64,000 bases of DNA from Thermococcus argininiproducens (GTDB lineage Archaea; Methanobacteriota_B; Thermococci; Thermococcales; Thermococcaceae). Positions 25,688 through 34,615 of the stretch are shown in pieces. The notes under the pieces were generated by a model, which was not told the DNA's origin, did no database searches, and was given only the letters and a program-made list of their open reading frames with translations. The stretch is taken from contig NZ_CP080572.1 in the NCBI RefSeq assembly GCF_023746595.1, forward strand, positions 1,224,530 through 1,288,529, written 5' to 3'. Position 1 is the first letter of the stretch, and each line of letters opens with the position of its first letter. The position numbers were made by a program, and so were the translations under genes.

Positions 25688-26470
25688 ATGAACGAACAAT
25701 ATATATTCAGCCATGAGTATCCCACATATTTTTCAAAACTCAATGGCCTGCGCTCAAAAATTGCAAAAGATTTGCCAATTAAACCAGGAATGAAAATATT
25801 AGACCTAGCAACGGGCTATGGATTTTTTGCTGTAGAGATAGCAAAGTGTGAGGGGACGGTTAGAATCACCGGAATTGATATTGCCCAAAATGATATCATA
25901 AAGGCAAAGGACAACATCAAGAAACATGGCCTCGATAATCGCATACGGGTTGTTCAAATGGATGCCACTAGCATGACTTTTCCTGATGAAAGCTTTGACA
26001 TGGTAGTTAATTTTCTGGGATTAGAAGACATCCATATGACAAGAGGAAAAGAAGGCGTTCGTAAGACATTTCATGAGGTCAGCCGCATTCTGAAGCCAGA
26101 GGGATACTTTTGCTTTGTTGCAATGCCTCCAGAGGAAATGGAGAGCGATGCCCAAAAGCTGGAAAATGAAGTGTTTTCCTATATCTGCAGTGCTACATGG
26201 CTAAGTGCAAAAGAATACGAAGAGATGCTCAAAGAGGCAGGGCTTAAGCTCCTCACGAAAAAGGCATATTATACTGGCAAAAAACTCACTCCAGAGCAGG
26301 CCAAGGAGGAAATAGAGTTCGCATGTGAGAATGTTCCAAAGATATATGGTATTGGTACTCCATCCTTTGATGAGGTTTGGGAGAAATTTAGAGAGAGAAT
26401 AGAAAAGCATGGAATGGGACACTATTCCAAAGTCGTACTGTTTATCGCACAAAAAGCAGTCAAAGGGTAG
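25688..26470 (+). CDS. Class I SAM-dependent methyltransferase
   Basis: 260-residue Rossmann methyltransferase. Motif I is ILDLATGYGFFA, motif II GIDIAQND, motif III MDATSMTFPDESFDMVVN, and post-III FHEVSRILKPEGYF. The C-terminal half (about 170-260) is probably the substrate-binding cap. The substrate is unknown. ATG follows AGGTGATACC. A roughly 450-base region of decayed genes lies upstream. Confidence 0.88.
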   Translation: MNEQYIFSHEYPTYFSKLNGLRSKIAKDLPIKPGMKILDLATGYGFFAVEIAKCEGTVRITGIDIAQNDIIKAKDNIKKHGLDNRIRVVQMDATSMTFPDESFDMVVNFLGLEDIHMTRGKEGVRKTFHEVSRILKPEGYFCFVAMPPEEMESDAQKLENEVFSYICSATWLSAKEYEEMLKEAGLKLLTKKAYYTGKKLTPEQAKEEIEFACENVPKIYGIGTPSFDEVWEKFRERIEKHGMGHYSKVVLFIAQKAVKG

Positions 26471-26598
26471 AAAATCCCACATTGTTTCGTTTTTATCCGT
26501 GTCTTACTCTCATACCCATAACCCTCTTATATGTCAAAAACTCATAAAGTAAAAAAAAGAGGTAGCGTGAAAAAGAGTTGGTGAGTTGTGGGGGTGAA

Positions 26599-27561
26599 AT
26601 GGTGAGAAGACCCTTTTTCTGGCTCATCATTGCTTCATTCTCAGCTTTCTTTGGTGAAGTTACGATAGGAGCAACTCTTTATCCTTTCCTTACTTCCTGG
26701 GGACTGCTCGTAATTCTTCCCCTTTATGGACTCCACACTCTAATTTTAAGCTCAGTTGTTTACCGCTTCGGGAGACCAAGATTCGAAACACTCTACTTAG
26801 CAGGCGTTATTTTCGGTCTTTATGAGGCATACATAACGAAAGTTATATGGAATCCTGGGTGGGAGTCACCAATTCACATTGCAGGCATAGGCATCTTTGA
26901 GATTCTTGTAATAGTACTCTTTTGGCACCCATTTATGTCTTTTATACTCCCTATAGGCTTTGCTGAACTACTAACATCTAAAAGGAAGGTGTTACCCAGC
27001 CCACTACTCAAAAGACCCTATCTTTTTGCCTTTATATTTGGGATGCTCGAAAGCTCTAACTCTCCATCACCATTTGCATCTTTCACATCTGCTGTGAGTA
27101 CACTTGGAGTTATTCTTCTTTTAATCTACATTTGGAGGCAAAAATTTGATAGAGACGATGAGATGGAAGGACTCCTTCCTACAAAGAGGGAGCTTAGGTT
27201 CTTAATTCCCGTGTTGTTGTTATACTATGTAGTTCTAGGTTTTGGGATAAATCCAGCAGCAATACCGGAAATAGGGCCTCAGGCTGTTATTTGGTTACTC
27301 TATGCTTTGACATTCTATTTAATCTACAGAGCACTGGAGAAGTCAAAGAGGGAGGATATAGAAAGACTTGAGTGTGGGCTTGATTTTTACCAACTGTTTG
27401 TTTTTTCTCTTATTTTCACGATCTCAGCAGTGTTGTTCTCAATCCTTGAAGTGCAATTTCATGAGCTCAAGTTCCTTATACTCGCTGTTCTTTGGCTTGT
27501 TGGAAGCGGTATAGGGATAACCAGCTTTTGGAAAAGTGCTAAATGGGCATTGAAAGCATGA
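26599..27561 (+). CDS. Multi-pass membrane protein, unknown
   Basis: 320 residues with about nine membrane helices separated by short loops; no transporter motif recognised. ATG at 26599 follows GGGGGTGAA; the TTG at 26578 opens the same frame but is unlikely. It stands alone between the methyltransferase and a monooxygenase-like gene. Confidence 0.7.
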   Translation: MVRRPFFWLIIASFSAFFGEVTIGATLYPFLTSWGLLVILPLYGLHTLILSSVVYRFGRPRFETLYLAGVIFGLYEAYITKVIWNPGWESPIHIAGIGIFEILVIVLFWHPFMSFILPIGFAELLTSKRKVLPSPLLKRPYLFAFIFGMLESSNSPSPFASFTSAVSTLGVILLLIYIWRQKFDRDDEMEGLLPTKRELRFLIPVLLLYYVVLGFGINPAAIPEIGPQAVIWLLYALTFYLIYRALEKSKREDIERLECGLDFYQLFVFSLIFTISAVLFSILEVQFHELKFLILAVLWLVGSGIGITSFWKSAKWALKA

Positions 27562-27616
27562 TCGGATGGTAAGATTATCAGAACTCCAGTTTAGCAATCC
27601 TATTATTTGAATGCAC

Positions 27617-27644
27617 AATGTTCATATATCATGGAATGTTCATA
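27617..27644. repeat. Direct repeat of a 10-base element upstream of ABM-like gene
   Basis: AATGTTCATA occurs at 27617-27626 and again at 27635-27644, 18 bases apart, just before the ribosome-binding site of the next gene. That spacing puts both copies on one side of the helix only roughly. It may be an operator. Confidence 0.4.
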
Positions 27645-27665
27645 GAGTAAAGAGGAGGTGATATT

Positions 27666-27974
27666 TTGGCAATTATGAGGTTGTGGCATGGCAAAGTTCC
27701 TATTGAGAAAGCTGATGAGTACGAGAAGTTCTTAATTGAAAGGGCAGTACCGGATTATAACTCTGTTGATGGTTTACTAAAACTATACTTCACACGAAAA
27801 GATGAAGACACAGTGGCTCATTTCCTTCTCGTGACTATCTGGGATTCTATGGAGTCTATTAAGAAATTCGCTGGTGAAAATCCAGAAATTGCGAAGTATT
27901 ATCCAGAAGACGACGAATTCTTACTGGAAAAGGAGAAATACGTTTCCATATATCATGTGTTTTATGAGAACTGA
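27666..27974 (+). CDS. Antibiotic-biosynthesis-monooxygenase-like (ABM) small protein
   Basis: 102 residues with the dimeric ferredoxin-like ABM layout: RLWHGKVPIEKADEYEKFLIERAVPDY at the start, then FLLVTIWDSMESIKKFAG and YVSIYHVFYEN at the end. TTG at 27666 is taken as start because GGAGGTGATA ends just before it; ATG at 27675 is an alternative. Such proteins handle small oxidisable molecules or heme, but the substrate is unknown. Confidence 0.72.
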   Translation: MAIMRLWHGKVPIEKADEYEKFLIERAVPDYNSVDGLLKLYFTRKDEDTVAHFLLVTIWDSMESIKKFAGENPEIAKYYPEDDEFLLEKEKYVSIYHVFYEN

Positions 27975-27977
27975 CTT

Positions 27978-28010
27978 CCTTCCCGCTCCAAAGAACGAGG
28001 CTTTCAAGAG
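27978..28010 (-). repeat. Orphan IS200/IS605-like end
   Basis: CGAGGCTTTCAAGAG (27996-28010) repeats exactly, on the opposite strand, the start of the GC-rich element at 37782-37796. The adjoining bases (CCTTCCCGCTCC) also resemble its end hairpin. It may be a scar of an excised or truncated element. Confidence 0.35.
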
Positions 28011-28087
28011 GTAACTAATGCGAAACCAATATAAAATGTAAAGAATAATACAATATTAATTCTGAAATATCTCTCTAGGTGATGATC

Positions 28088-28660
28088 ATGGGGTTAATTG
28101 AGGACAAGGCTCTAGTTGAGGCTGCTTTATTCGTATCTGGTAGGCCACTGAGCGTGAAAGAGATTTCGAAGGCTTTGGGAATAAAATCCCTTGACTATAT
28201 CGAGAAGCTTATTGAGCTTATAGCAGCGGAATATGCAGAAAGAAACAGTGCTATAGAGGTAGTGAGGGTTTTAGGAGACAAATATGTAATGCAGGTTAAG
28301 CAAGAGTATTCTCAAAGGGTAGTTCAGTTAATGCCAAGGCCAGATCTGAGAACAGGAGAACTTAAAACACTAGCATTGATAGCATATCTTCAGCCAATAG
28401 AGCAAAGCAAATTAGTGAAGCTCAGAGGAAGCCAGGTGTATGAACATATAAAACGTCTGCTGGAAATGGGTTTGGTGTATGCGGAGCCCTATGAAAGAAC
28501 AAAAATCCTTGGAACAACCCAAAAGTTTGCTGAGCTTTATGGGTTCCCGGAGAATGATCCTCTCATAATTAAAGAGGCCTTTAAAAAAGTTGTTCATGCG
28601 GAGTATTCTGACTTGATATCTAAGATAGAGAAGGAACAAAAAAACGAAAACAGAGAGTAG
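28088..28660 (+). CDS. scpB: Segregation and condensation protein B
   Basis: Winged-helix subunit of the SMC condensin complex, two tandem domains: LVEAALFVSGRPLSVKEISKALGI then ELKTLALIAYLQPIEQSKLVKLRG with the second winged-helix and KILGTTQKFAELYGFPEN. 190 residues. ATG at 28088 follows GGTGATGATC. It lies about 12 kb from smc and scpA, whose products it joins. ScpB makes dimers that bind the ScpA middle region, by family knowledge. Confidence 0.9.
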   Translation: MGLIEDKALVEAALFVSGRPLSVKEISKALGIKSLDYIEKLIELIAAEYAERNSAIEVVRVLGDKYVMQVKQEYSQRVVQLMPRPDLRTGELKTLALIAYLQPIEQSKLVKLRGSQVYEHIKRLLEMGLVYAEPYERTKILGTTQKFAELYGFPENDPLIIKEAFKKVVHAEYSDLISKIEKEQKNENRE

Positions 28661-28778
28661 TAATTCTTTATGTTGCTTATTTTTTCTTTTTCAGAGATAT
28701 AGGGAAATATTAAGGGTTTATTACGAATTCAAAAACTTTAAATACCTGTTCTATTAATTACTATCTAGGTGAGTGTAT

Positions 28779-29840
28779 ATGGTAGTTATAACTAAAGATG
28801 AGATTGTAAAAAGAATACGGCAAAAAACAGGTATGAGTATGGAGGAGATAGAAGCTAAAATCAATGAGATTGCACGGGCTAATGAGATCTCTGAGCATGC
28901 CGCTGCCCTGTTACTGGCAGAAGAACTCGGGATAAAAACTGAAGAAGAGGAAGCTCCACTTATGCATCTTGCTGATTTGGTCCCAGGAATGAGAGGAGTT
29001 AATATAGTCGGAAGAGTTCTCCGAAAATATCCTGTTAGGGAATACAAGAAGAAAGATGGTTCTTTAGGAAGGGTAGCAGGACTTCTAATTTATGATAATA
29101 CTGGGAAGGCGAGAGTTGTGTTGTGGGATTCTGAAATTGCAAAGTATTACAATGAAATACAAGTTGGAAGTGTGGTTAAGATAATAAACGCCGATGTAAG
29201 GGAAAGTCTTAGAGGTCTTCCAGAGCTTCATGTAAGCTTCAGGAGCAGACTCATTTTAAATCCGGACGACCCGAGAGTAAGTGAGATTCCACCTATTGAG
29301 GAGGTTAGGAGCTATAATTACACAAGAAAGAAGATTGGGGAGTTAATGGGTGGAGAGAAATTTGTAGAAGTTAGGGGCACAATAGCCAAACTTTACAGAG
29401 TCATTGCTTATGATGCATGTCCTCAATGTAGGAGAAAAGTTGATTATGATCCAGCGACAAACGTATGGATATGCATAGAACATGGCGAAGTAAAACCAAT
29501 AACTGCTACGATTCTTGACTTTGGTCTGGATGATTCCACAGGTTACATTAGAGTCACTTTATTTGGAGATGACGTGGTAGAAATTCTCGGTGTAGAACCT
29601 GAAGAAATAGGTGGGAAACTTAAGGAACTGATAAAAACAGGCATGACTACAAGGGAAGCTGGTAGAAAGCTAGCAGAGGATGAATTTTACCATGTGCTTG
29701 GTAAAGAGATAGTAGTTAGAGGAAACGTTGTTGAAGATCGCTTCTTAGGCTTGATATTGAAGGCTTCATCTTGGGATGATGTGGATTGTAAAAGAGAAAT
29801 TGAAAGAGTTAGGAGAGAGCTTTTGGAGGAGGTAGAGTGA
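28779..29840 (+). CDS. Replication factor A, large subunit (RPA41)
   Basis: Single-strand DNA-binding protein for replication and repair. 353 residues with OB domains (about 65-160, and a second about 190-330), and a zinc-type ribbon CPQCRRKVDYDPATNVWICIEHG, in which C-x2-C and C-x2-H are visible. ATG at 28779 follows AGGTGA. It begins the RPA41-RPA14-RPA32 operon known from P. furiosus. Confidence 0.93.
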   Translation: MVVITKDEIVKRIRQKTGMSMEEIEAKINEIARANEISEHAAALLLAEELGIKTEEEEAPLMHLADLVPGMRGVNIVGRVLRKYPVREYKKKDGSLGRVAGLLIYDNTGKARVVLWDSEIAKYYNEIQVGSVVKIINADVRESLRGLPELHVSFRSRLILNPDDPRVSEIPPIEEVRSYNYTRKKIGELMGGEKFVEVRGTIAKLYRVIAYDACPQCRRKVDYDPATNVWICIEHGEVKPITATILDFGLDDSTGYIRVTLFGDDVVEILGVEPEEIGGKLKELIKTGMTTREAGRKLAEDEFYHVLGKEIVVRGNVVEDRFLGLILKASSWDDVDCKREIERVRRELLEEVE

Positions 29841-29841
29841 T

Positions 29842-30213
29842 ATGGAAGAGATGCCAGTTAGGATTAAAAGACGCAGACCTGCTGTGGAAAGAAAAATCTC
29901 TGAAATTACTCTTGATGATCTTAGAGTCTCTCTTATTGGTAAAGTTGTCAAGGTGGATAAGATAGACTATATTTTCTGGCTTGATGACGGAACTGGAGTT
30001 GTCCCAATTGAATGTGAAGAGAACATCTTACCAAAAATTGGTCAGACAGTGAGGATAATTGGTAGAGTCATTAGAAATGAAGAAATGCACATTTACGGTG
30101 AGGTTGTTCAGGACTTTAGCAATGTGGACATAGAATATCTAGAGGAAGTGCAAGAACTCGAAAAAAAGCTTCTCCCGAAAATTAAAAATGCTCTTGCAGG
30201 GTGGTTAGAATGA
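29842..30213 (+). CDS. Replication factor A, RPA14 subunit
   Basis: 123-residue OB-fold protein (KVVKVDKIDYIFWLDDGTGVVPIEC, VRIIGRVIRNEEMHIYGE), the small subunit of heterotrimeric RPA. It starts directly after the RPA41 stop; the RPA32 start overlaps its end. A second ATG three codons later is possible. Confidence 0.9.
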   Translation: MEEMPVRIKRRRPAVERKISEITLDDLRVSLIGKVVKVDKIDYIFWLDDGTGVVPIECEENILPKIGQTVRIIGRVIRNEEMHIYGEVVQDFSNVDIEYLEEVQELEKKLLPKIKNALAGWLE

Positions 30214-31010
30214 AAAAGAGGTTACCTTCAACTAGGGTTTATATAAAGGATATACTTGAAGGATTTTATGTAAAAAGTGAGGGGGATTTCGAACCTAATT
30301 ATTTAATCACAAAGGATGCAAGGAAAGTTTACAGAGCAAAAATTGTAGGGACTGTAGTCAGAGAACCGATTATTGCAGAGGATGAAACTTATGGTAAGTT
30401 CCAGATTGATGACGGAACTGGAGTGATATGGGTTCTTGGGTTTAGGGATGATACGAGGTTTATTCGTTTAGTGAAAAAAGGAGACATGGTTCAGCTAATT
30501 GGTAAAATTACAGAATGGAGAGACGATAAGCAAGTGCTGATTGAAGGAGTGACCAAAGTAGACCCAAACATGTGGATATTACATCGCTATGAGACCTTAA
30601 GAGATAAAGTGGAGCACATAAAGAAAGCAAGACTTGCCTTTGAGATATACAATACGTATGGAATAACAGCAAAAGCTAGAGTAATAGCTAAGAACAAAGG
30701 AATATCCGAAGATTTACTTGCTACCATTGATGAACTGTATGCTGTGATAATGGAGCAAAAAGCTGAGGAGTCTGCATTTGAGGAAGAATTCTTTGAAGAG
30801 GCCGAAAAAGTTAAGGAAGGTTTGGAAGAAGTTAAGAGAGCGGTACTTGAGATTCTTCGATCAAAGGGAATGGCTGTTTCACTTAAGTTTATCCAAAGAA
30901 AACTGCAAGACAAGTACGATATAGAAACCATTGAAGAGGCCATTAGGACCCTTTTGGCAGAGGGCGAAATCTTTGAACCAGAGATAGGCTATTATCAGAT
31001 TCTTGAATGA
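30210..31010 (+). CDS. Replication factor A, RPA32 subunit
   Basis: 266 residues: OB fold (about 25-120, with FQIDDGTGVIWVLG), a helical linker, and a C-terminal winged-helix (about 205-266, AVLEILRSKGMAVSLKFIQRKL), the protein-docking part in RPA32 proteins. ATG at 30210 follows GGGTGGT and overlaps the RPA14 stop. A T-rich run follows the gene. Confidence 0.92.
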   Translation: MKKRLPSTRVYIKDILEGFYVKSEGDFEPNYLITKDARKVYRAKIVGTVVREPIIAEDETYGKFQIDDGTGVIWVLGFRDDTRFIRLVKKGDMVQLIGKITEWRDDKQVLIEGVTKVDPNMWILHRYETLRDKVEHIKKARLAFEIYNTYGITAKARVIAKNKGISEDLLATIDELYAVIMEQKAEESAFEEEFFEEAEKVKEGLEEVKRAVLEILRSKGMAVSLKFIQRKLQDKYDIETIEEAIRTLLAEGEIFEPEIGYYQILE

Positions 31011-31024
31011 TTTTCCCTTTTTAA
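31010..31024 (+). terminator. T-rich terminator after RPA operon
   Basis: TTTTCCCTTTTT directly behind the RPA32 stop. It separates this plus-strand operon from the convergent minus-strand genes. Confidence 0.4.
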
Positions 31025-31041
31025 AATATTAAAAAGTGGTG

Positions 31042-31422
31042 TTAATATTGTTCTCTCATAGTTCTAATAACTGGATCGTGTATTAGTGTTGATGTAATTC
31101 CGTCTACTAGTCTGTAGAACTCATTTTTACCCTTTTCTAAGTCTAGGTTCTCGATTTTAAGAAGTTCACACTTGCTTCCAAGTATCCATCTCCCCAAGAT
31201 TATTTTCTCTCGACCCTCATGTTCTGCATCTAATCTAATTACCCCATATGGAATGTCTGCAGTCCACCAATTTGCTTTAAAGGTGATTTTCCATCCCAGT
31301 TCTTCAAGAAGATTTGCTAGTTGATCCATGGTTTCACCGGGTCCATATGGGGTTTTAAATGTGATGAGAGTCCAAAGTTTAGGATTAGCCAACTCTTTTT
31401 CGATTACATCTCTAAATTCCAT
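31042..31422 (-). CDS. Hypothetical protein next to DGGGP synthase
   Basis: 126 residues with a mixed alpha/beta pattern: EFRDVIEKELANPKLWTLITF, then TMDQLANLLEELGWKITFKANWW and GVIRLDAEHEG. No family recognised. ATG follows GGAGGTGTAATAA. It is transcribed after the lipid gene, 3 bases behind its stop, so it shares an operon with it. Confidence 0.7.
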   Translation of the reverse strand: MEFRDVIEKELANPKLWTLITFKTPYGPGETMDQLANLLEELGWKITFKANWWTADIPYGVIRLDAEHEGREKIILGRWILGSKCELLKIENLDLEKGKNEFYRLVDGITSTLIHDPVIRTMREQY

Positions 31423-31425
31423 TTA

Positions 31426-32265
31426 TTACACCTCCCTTGTTATTGATCCTAGTAAAAAACTGAGCACTGCCAAATATATGGCAATTTTCAGCTTTCTTTG
31501 AACCTTCCCGGCAGTTGTAGGAGAAGGGCTTTTTAAAACTTCGTAACTTGCCCATAAAATTATTCCATCTACAAAGATTATGGGGAAGTATCCAAGGCCT
31601 ATTCCTGCTCTTACAGGAAGGAACGACGCCATAATGGTAGTTATGTTGAACAAAACTCCAATCATGGAAGCCCTCTTAATACCCCAAATAATAGGGATAG
31701 TCTTTGCACCTTGGGTTTTGTCACCTTCTATGTCTTCGACATCTTTGAAAATTTCTCTGGCAACGTTTACCAAGAATGCACAGAGAGCGAGATAACCTGC
31801 TAGCCCTATTTTCTCAACAGCGATTGCGCCGTAAATAGGCGTTGCCCCAGTTAAGGTTGCAACGGCTAAGTTCCCGATGAATGGCAGGGGTTTGAGTTTC
31901 CATGCATAGAGGAACATCAATAAATATGCACCTAATGCAAAGAGAAATGCTTCAATGCCAATTAAATATGCTATAAAAAGGCCTGAAAGTGCCAGAGAGA
32001 GACCATAAATGAGGGCAGTATTTCTGGAAAAGGCTCCTCTCGGAAGAGGTCTTTTTGGTCTGTTAATTTTATCAATTTCATAATCAAAATAATCATTTAT
32101 TGTGTTTCCCCAGCTACATCCCAAGAAAACTACTAAAAATATCAGCAAACTTGTTTTGTTAGGGGGTAAACTACCTAAGGCTACAGTAGCGCCAAGGATA
32201 CCTACTAAACCTGCGATAATACAATTAGCTGGTCTTACAATTTCAATGAGTCCTTTGAGTTCCAT
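31426..32265 (-). CDS. Digeranylgeranylglyceryl phosphate synthase (UbiA family)
   Basis: Adds the second geranylgeranyl chain to GGGP in the membrane, giving the archaeal diether lipid precursor. 279 residues with about eight membrane helices and the two UbiA aspartate motifs (NDYFDYEIDKINRP and DVEDIEGDKTQGAKT). The N-terminus IEIVRPANCIIAG is typical of the archaeal enzyme. ATG at 32265 follows GGTGCTCC. It acts after the enzyme at 9962. Confidence 0.93.
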   Translation of the reverse strand: MELKGLIEIVRPANCIIAGLVGILGATVALGSLPPNKTSLLIFLVVFLGCSWGNTINDYFDYEIDKINRPKRPLPRGAFSRNTALIYGLSLALSGLFIAYLIGIEAFLFALGAYLLMFLYAWKLKPLPFIGNLAVATLTGATPIYGAIAVEKIGLAGYLALCAFLVNVAREIFKDVEDIEGDKTQGAKTIPIIWGIKRASMIGVLFNITTIMASFLPVRAGIGLGYFPIIFVDGIILWASYEVLKSPSPTTAGKVQRKLKIAIYLAVLSFLLGSITREV

Positions 32266-32312
32266 TAGGAGCACCTAATACTACCAGACACTTTTTGGTT
32301 AAAAATGTTTCT

Positions 32313-33383
32313 CTAAAGGGCTTCTCTAGGGAGGAGGCCGAGCTCTTCCCCGTCTTCCCTAACTCTAATTCTGCCTAACCTTATTTCCGTAATTTTTTCA
32401 AGTTCTTCTTTATTTAGGGGAGTCATTAAGTGAGCTTTAAGCTCGTTGAAATTTATGAACTTGAGAATCCCTAATCCCAAACAAAATCCCTTCCTGTCTA
32501 TAAGGCCAACGATAAGATTGCTTAAGTTTTCGAAATCACAGGCCATGAGCGTGTTTCGATCAAAACTTCTGGGAAAGTTTCCAATATTTGCTTTTACCAC
32601 GAAATACTTATTGGAAATTTTTCTTCCATGAAATATTATCCATCTAAAAAGACTCTCTAACATATTTTTCTCTTCTTCAGTGATTTTTGTTCCTTGGAAC
32701 ATTAGCGTGCCACTTATGTTTATCTGTTGCAGGTCAATCTCCCATTCATGGGATTCTTTGAAATATCTTTTCCACTTGTCTCGTCTTATTTTTCTTCTTT
32801 CTTCTCTGGTGTGAATTCTCACGTTTTCACTAATTTTTAATTTGAATATTCTTATTTTGCCCTCAAAAGGCTGAATAATATTTCCAAGCTCGTCTTTTTT
32901 CTGAAGGGCAATAATAATGTCGGGATTAGTTACCTCGATTTTCATTCGTTTCAATTCTACACCTGGGCCATGTACTAGGCCAGTAGTGTCTATGAGAATA
33001 ACATCCGCCCTTTTAATGGCTTCATTAACGAGAAGTTTTACTCCAGTTATCATCTCCCCAAAGAACTGATTAGGAGTAATAGTACCTACAAAATAATGTT
33101 TTTTGGCTTTTATCTCATCTAGAGAGGTAAACACTTCCTCTGGAAATCCAAGGCTAATGACTGCTGGAGGAAGAATTCCCTTTTGACCTATATCACTATC
33201 AATTATTCCTACTCTAAGGCCCTCTTTTAACAGTTCGTTTGCTAAAAAAACTGTGAGCGTGGTCTTTCCGCTATCCACGCTCCCTATTATCATGATCTTT
33301 ACAGGTTTTTTGAGCTTTCTGATGACCTCGACAACTTCTTTTCTATCTTCTGGAACTCTGTTCGTGTACTTGGCTTTATTCAT
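32313..33383 (-). CDS. Polynucleotide 5'-hydroxyl kinase, Clp1/Grc3 family
   Basis: GTP- or ATP-dependent RNA 5'-kinase. The archaeal member from P. horikoshii (PH0197) phosphorylates 5'-OH ends. It has a P-loop GSVDSGKTTL (about residue 34), IIDSDIGQKGILPP, and LIDTTGLVHG (Walker B region); the C-terminal half has beta domains. 356 residues. ATG at 33383 is chosen over an upstream in-frame start; no Shine-Dalgarno is seen, so a leaderless transcript is possible. Confidence 0.88.
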   Translation of the reverse strand: MNKAKYTNRVPEDRKEVVEVIRKLKKPVKIMIIGSVDSGKTTLTVFLANELLKEGLRVGIIDSDIGQKGILPPAVISLGFPEEVFTSLDEIKAKKHYFVGTITPNQFFGEMITGVKLLVNEAIKRADVILIDTTGLVHGPGVELKRMKIEVTNPDIIIALQKKDELGNIIQPFEGKIRIFKLKISENVRIHTREERRKIRRDKWKRYFKESHEWEIDLQQINISGTLMFQGTKITEEEKNMLESLFRWIIFHGRKISNKYFVVKANIGNFPRSFDRNTLMACDFENLSNLIVGLIDRKGFCLGLGILKFINFNELKAHLMTPLNKEELEKITEIRLGRIRVREDGEELGLLPREAL

Positions 33384-33535
33384 AGTTAAAATTAAAAAGG
33401 AAGTAATTAAAAAATTAACCCTGAGCATTGGATGGCAATAAGTAGTGGGATTTGTTTACAAAGACCAAAAGATTTATTAAACTCTCAAACGTATTGGTTT
33501 ATGATGGCAAAGAAAATAGTAAGGGGTGATTGAAA

Positions 33536-34000
33536 ATGAATAATGAAACTGCACTTACATCAAGGCAGATAGAATTGCTTAAGAAGCTTTACAAAGAGGG
33601 GAAAACTATAGAGGTACACACAGTTGAGAAAACACAAGATGAAATTGCAGATGAGCTTGGAATAACGAGACAAGCTCTGAGCAATCATCTTAAGACTCTC
33701 AAAGAGCTTGGATATATAAGAACTGGAAGAGGGTTTATCGATCTTACAGATAGAGCATTAGAATTCCTTGGGGAGAAGAAAGGGGATGTGTTTATTTTTG
33801 TTAGAATTGAACCCACAAAAAGAAAACAAGTTTATGAGTCCATTAGAAAGCTTAAAATTAAACGGATTCACAGAGTTACTGGTGACATAGATCTTATTGT
33901 GGAAGCAGACAAGACAAGACTTGATGAGATTTTAGAAGAAGTAGCTTCTCTTGACGGTGTTAGGGAAACTATAACCCACGTTGTTCTTGAGACCTTTTGA
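33536..34000 (+). CDS. Lrp/AsnC-like transcription regulator
   Basis: 154 residues: a winged helix-turn-helix (about 5-75, TQDEIADELGITRQALSNHLKTLKELGYI) followed by a ferredoxin-like RAM domain (VFIFVRIEPTKRKQVYESI, HRVTGDIDLIVEAD). ATG at 33536 follows GGGGTGAT. A ten-codon ATG frame (33501-33533) precedes it but is judged spurious. The effector is unknown. The 3' end overlaps the convergent engB-like gene by 32 bases. Confidence 0.85.
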   Translation: MNNETALTSRQIELLKKLYKEGKTIEVHTVEKTQDEIADELGITRQALSNHLKTLKELGYIRTGRGFIDLTDRALEFLGEKKGDVFIFVRIEPTKRKQVYESIRKLKIKRIHRVTGDIDLIVEADKTRLDEILEEVASLDGVRETITHVVLETF

Positions 34001-34544
34001 TCTTTTCTTCTATTAATTTTCTGAGTTCCTCGAGATTTGTACCAAATTTTGCTGAAATTGGTATAAAAGTATCTTTATGATCATCCCAACTACCGGAAAG
34101 TCCAAATTTCTCTATAAGCTTGTTTATTGTAGCACGAATATTTTTCATTTTGTCCATCTTATTAACAGCTACAATGGTTGGAATCTCTAGCTCTTGAAGA
34201 AACTGGAAGAATTCGACATCTATTGGGATTTCTCCTCGTTTTTCCCAGCGTTCGATAATTTCGAGGGCACTTTTACCATCTATGACAAGAACAGCTAGGT
34301 CAATTTTATCAGCATTGTTTTCAATAAATCTCACTATTTCAGTTTTTATTTTCTCTTGAACATGTTTTGGTACTCCGCTCATAAATCCAAATCCAGGCAT
34401 ATCTACTATTGTCTTGCCCCTCCAACCGAGTTCGATAGGTTTTCTGGTAACTCCCGGTCTCTTTCCTCGCTTGACGTATTTGCCTGTGAGCCTAAATATG
34501 AGGGTACTTTTTCCAACATTTGAACGACCTACAAAGACTATCAT
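33969..34544 (-). CDS. engB: EngB/YihA-family GTP-binding protein
   Basis: TRAFAC GTPase for late ribosome assembly. Motifs: G1 GRSNVGKSTL, G2-G3 TRKPIELGW and DMPGFG, G4 NKMDK, G5 ISAKFG. 191 residues. ATG at 34544 follows AAGGTGAAG. It is read away from the coiled-coil gene at 34616, so the two share a divergent promoter region. Confidence 0.92.
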   Translation of the reverse strand: MIVFVGRSNVGKSTLIFRLTGKYVKRGKRPGVTRKPIELGWRGKTIVDMPGFGFMSGVPKHVQEKIKTEIVRFIENNADKIDLAVLVIDGKSALEIIERWEKRGEIPIDVEFFQFLQELEIPTIVAVNKMDKMKNIRATINKLIEKFGLSGSWDDHKDTFIPISAKFGTNLEELRKLIEEKIKRSQEQRGL

Positions 34545-34615
34545 GATCTTCACCTTTTTAACTTCGAGAAAGGCTTAAGTATAGTAACTTCAAAAATCTT
34601 TCTTAGGTGAATGCC

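Noticed and set aside
33501-33533. Ten-codon leader peptide before the Lrp-like gene
   Set aside because: No ribosome-binding site, and its end merely spans the ribosome-binding site of the real gene.
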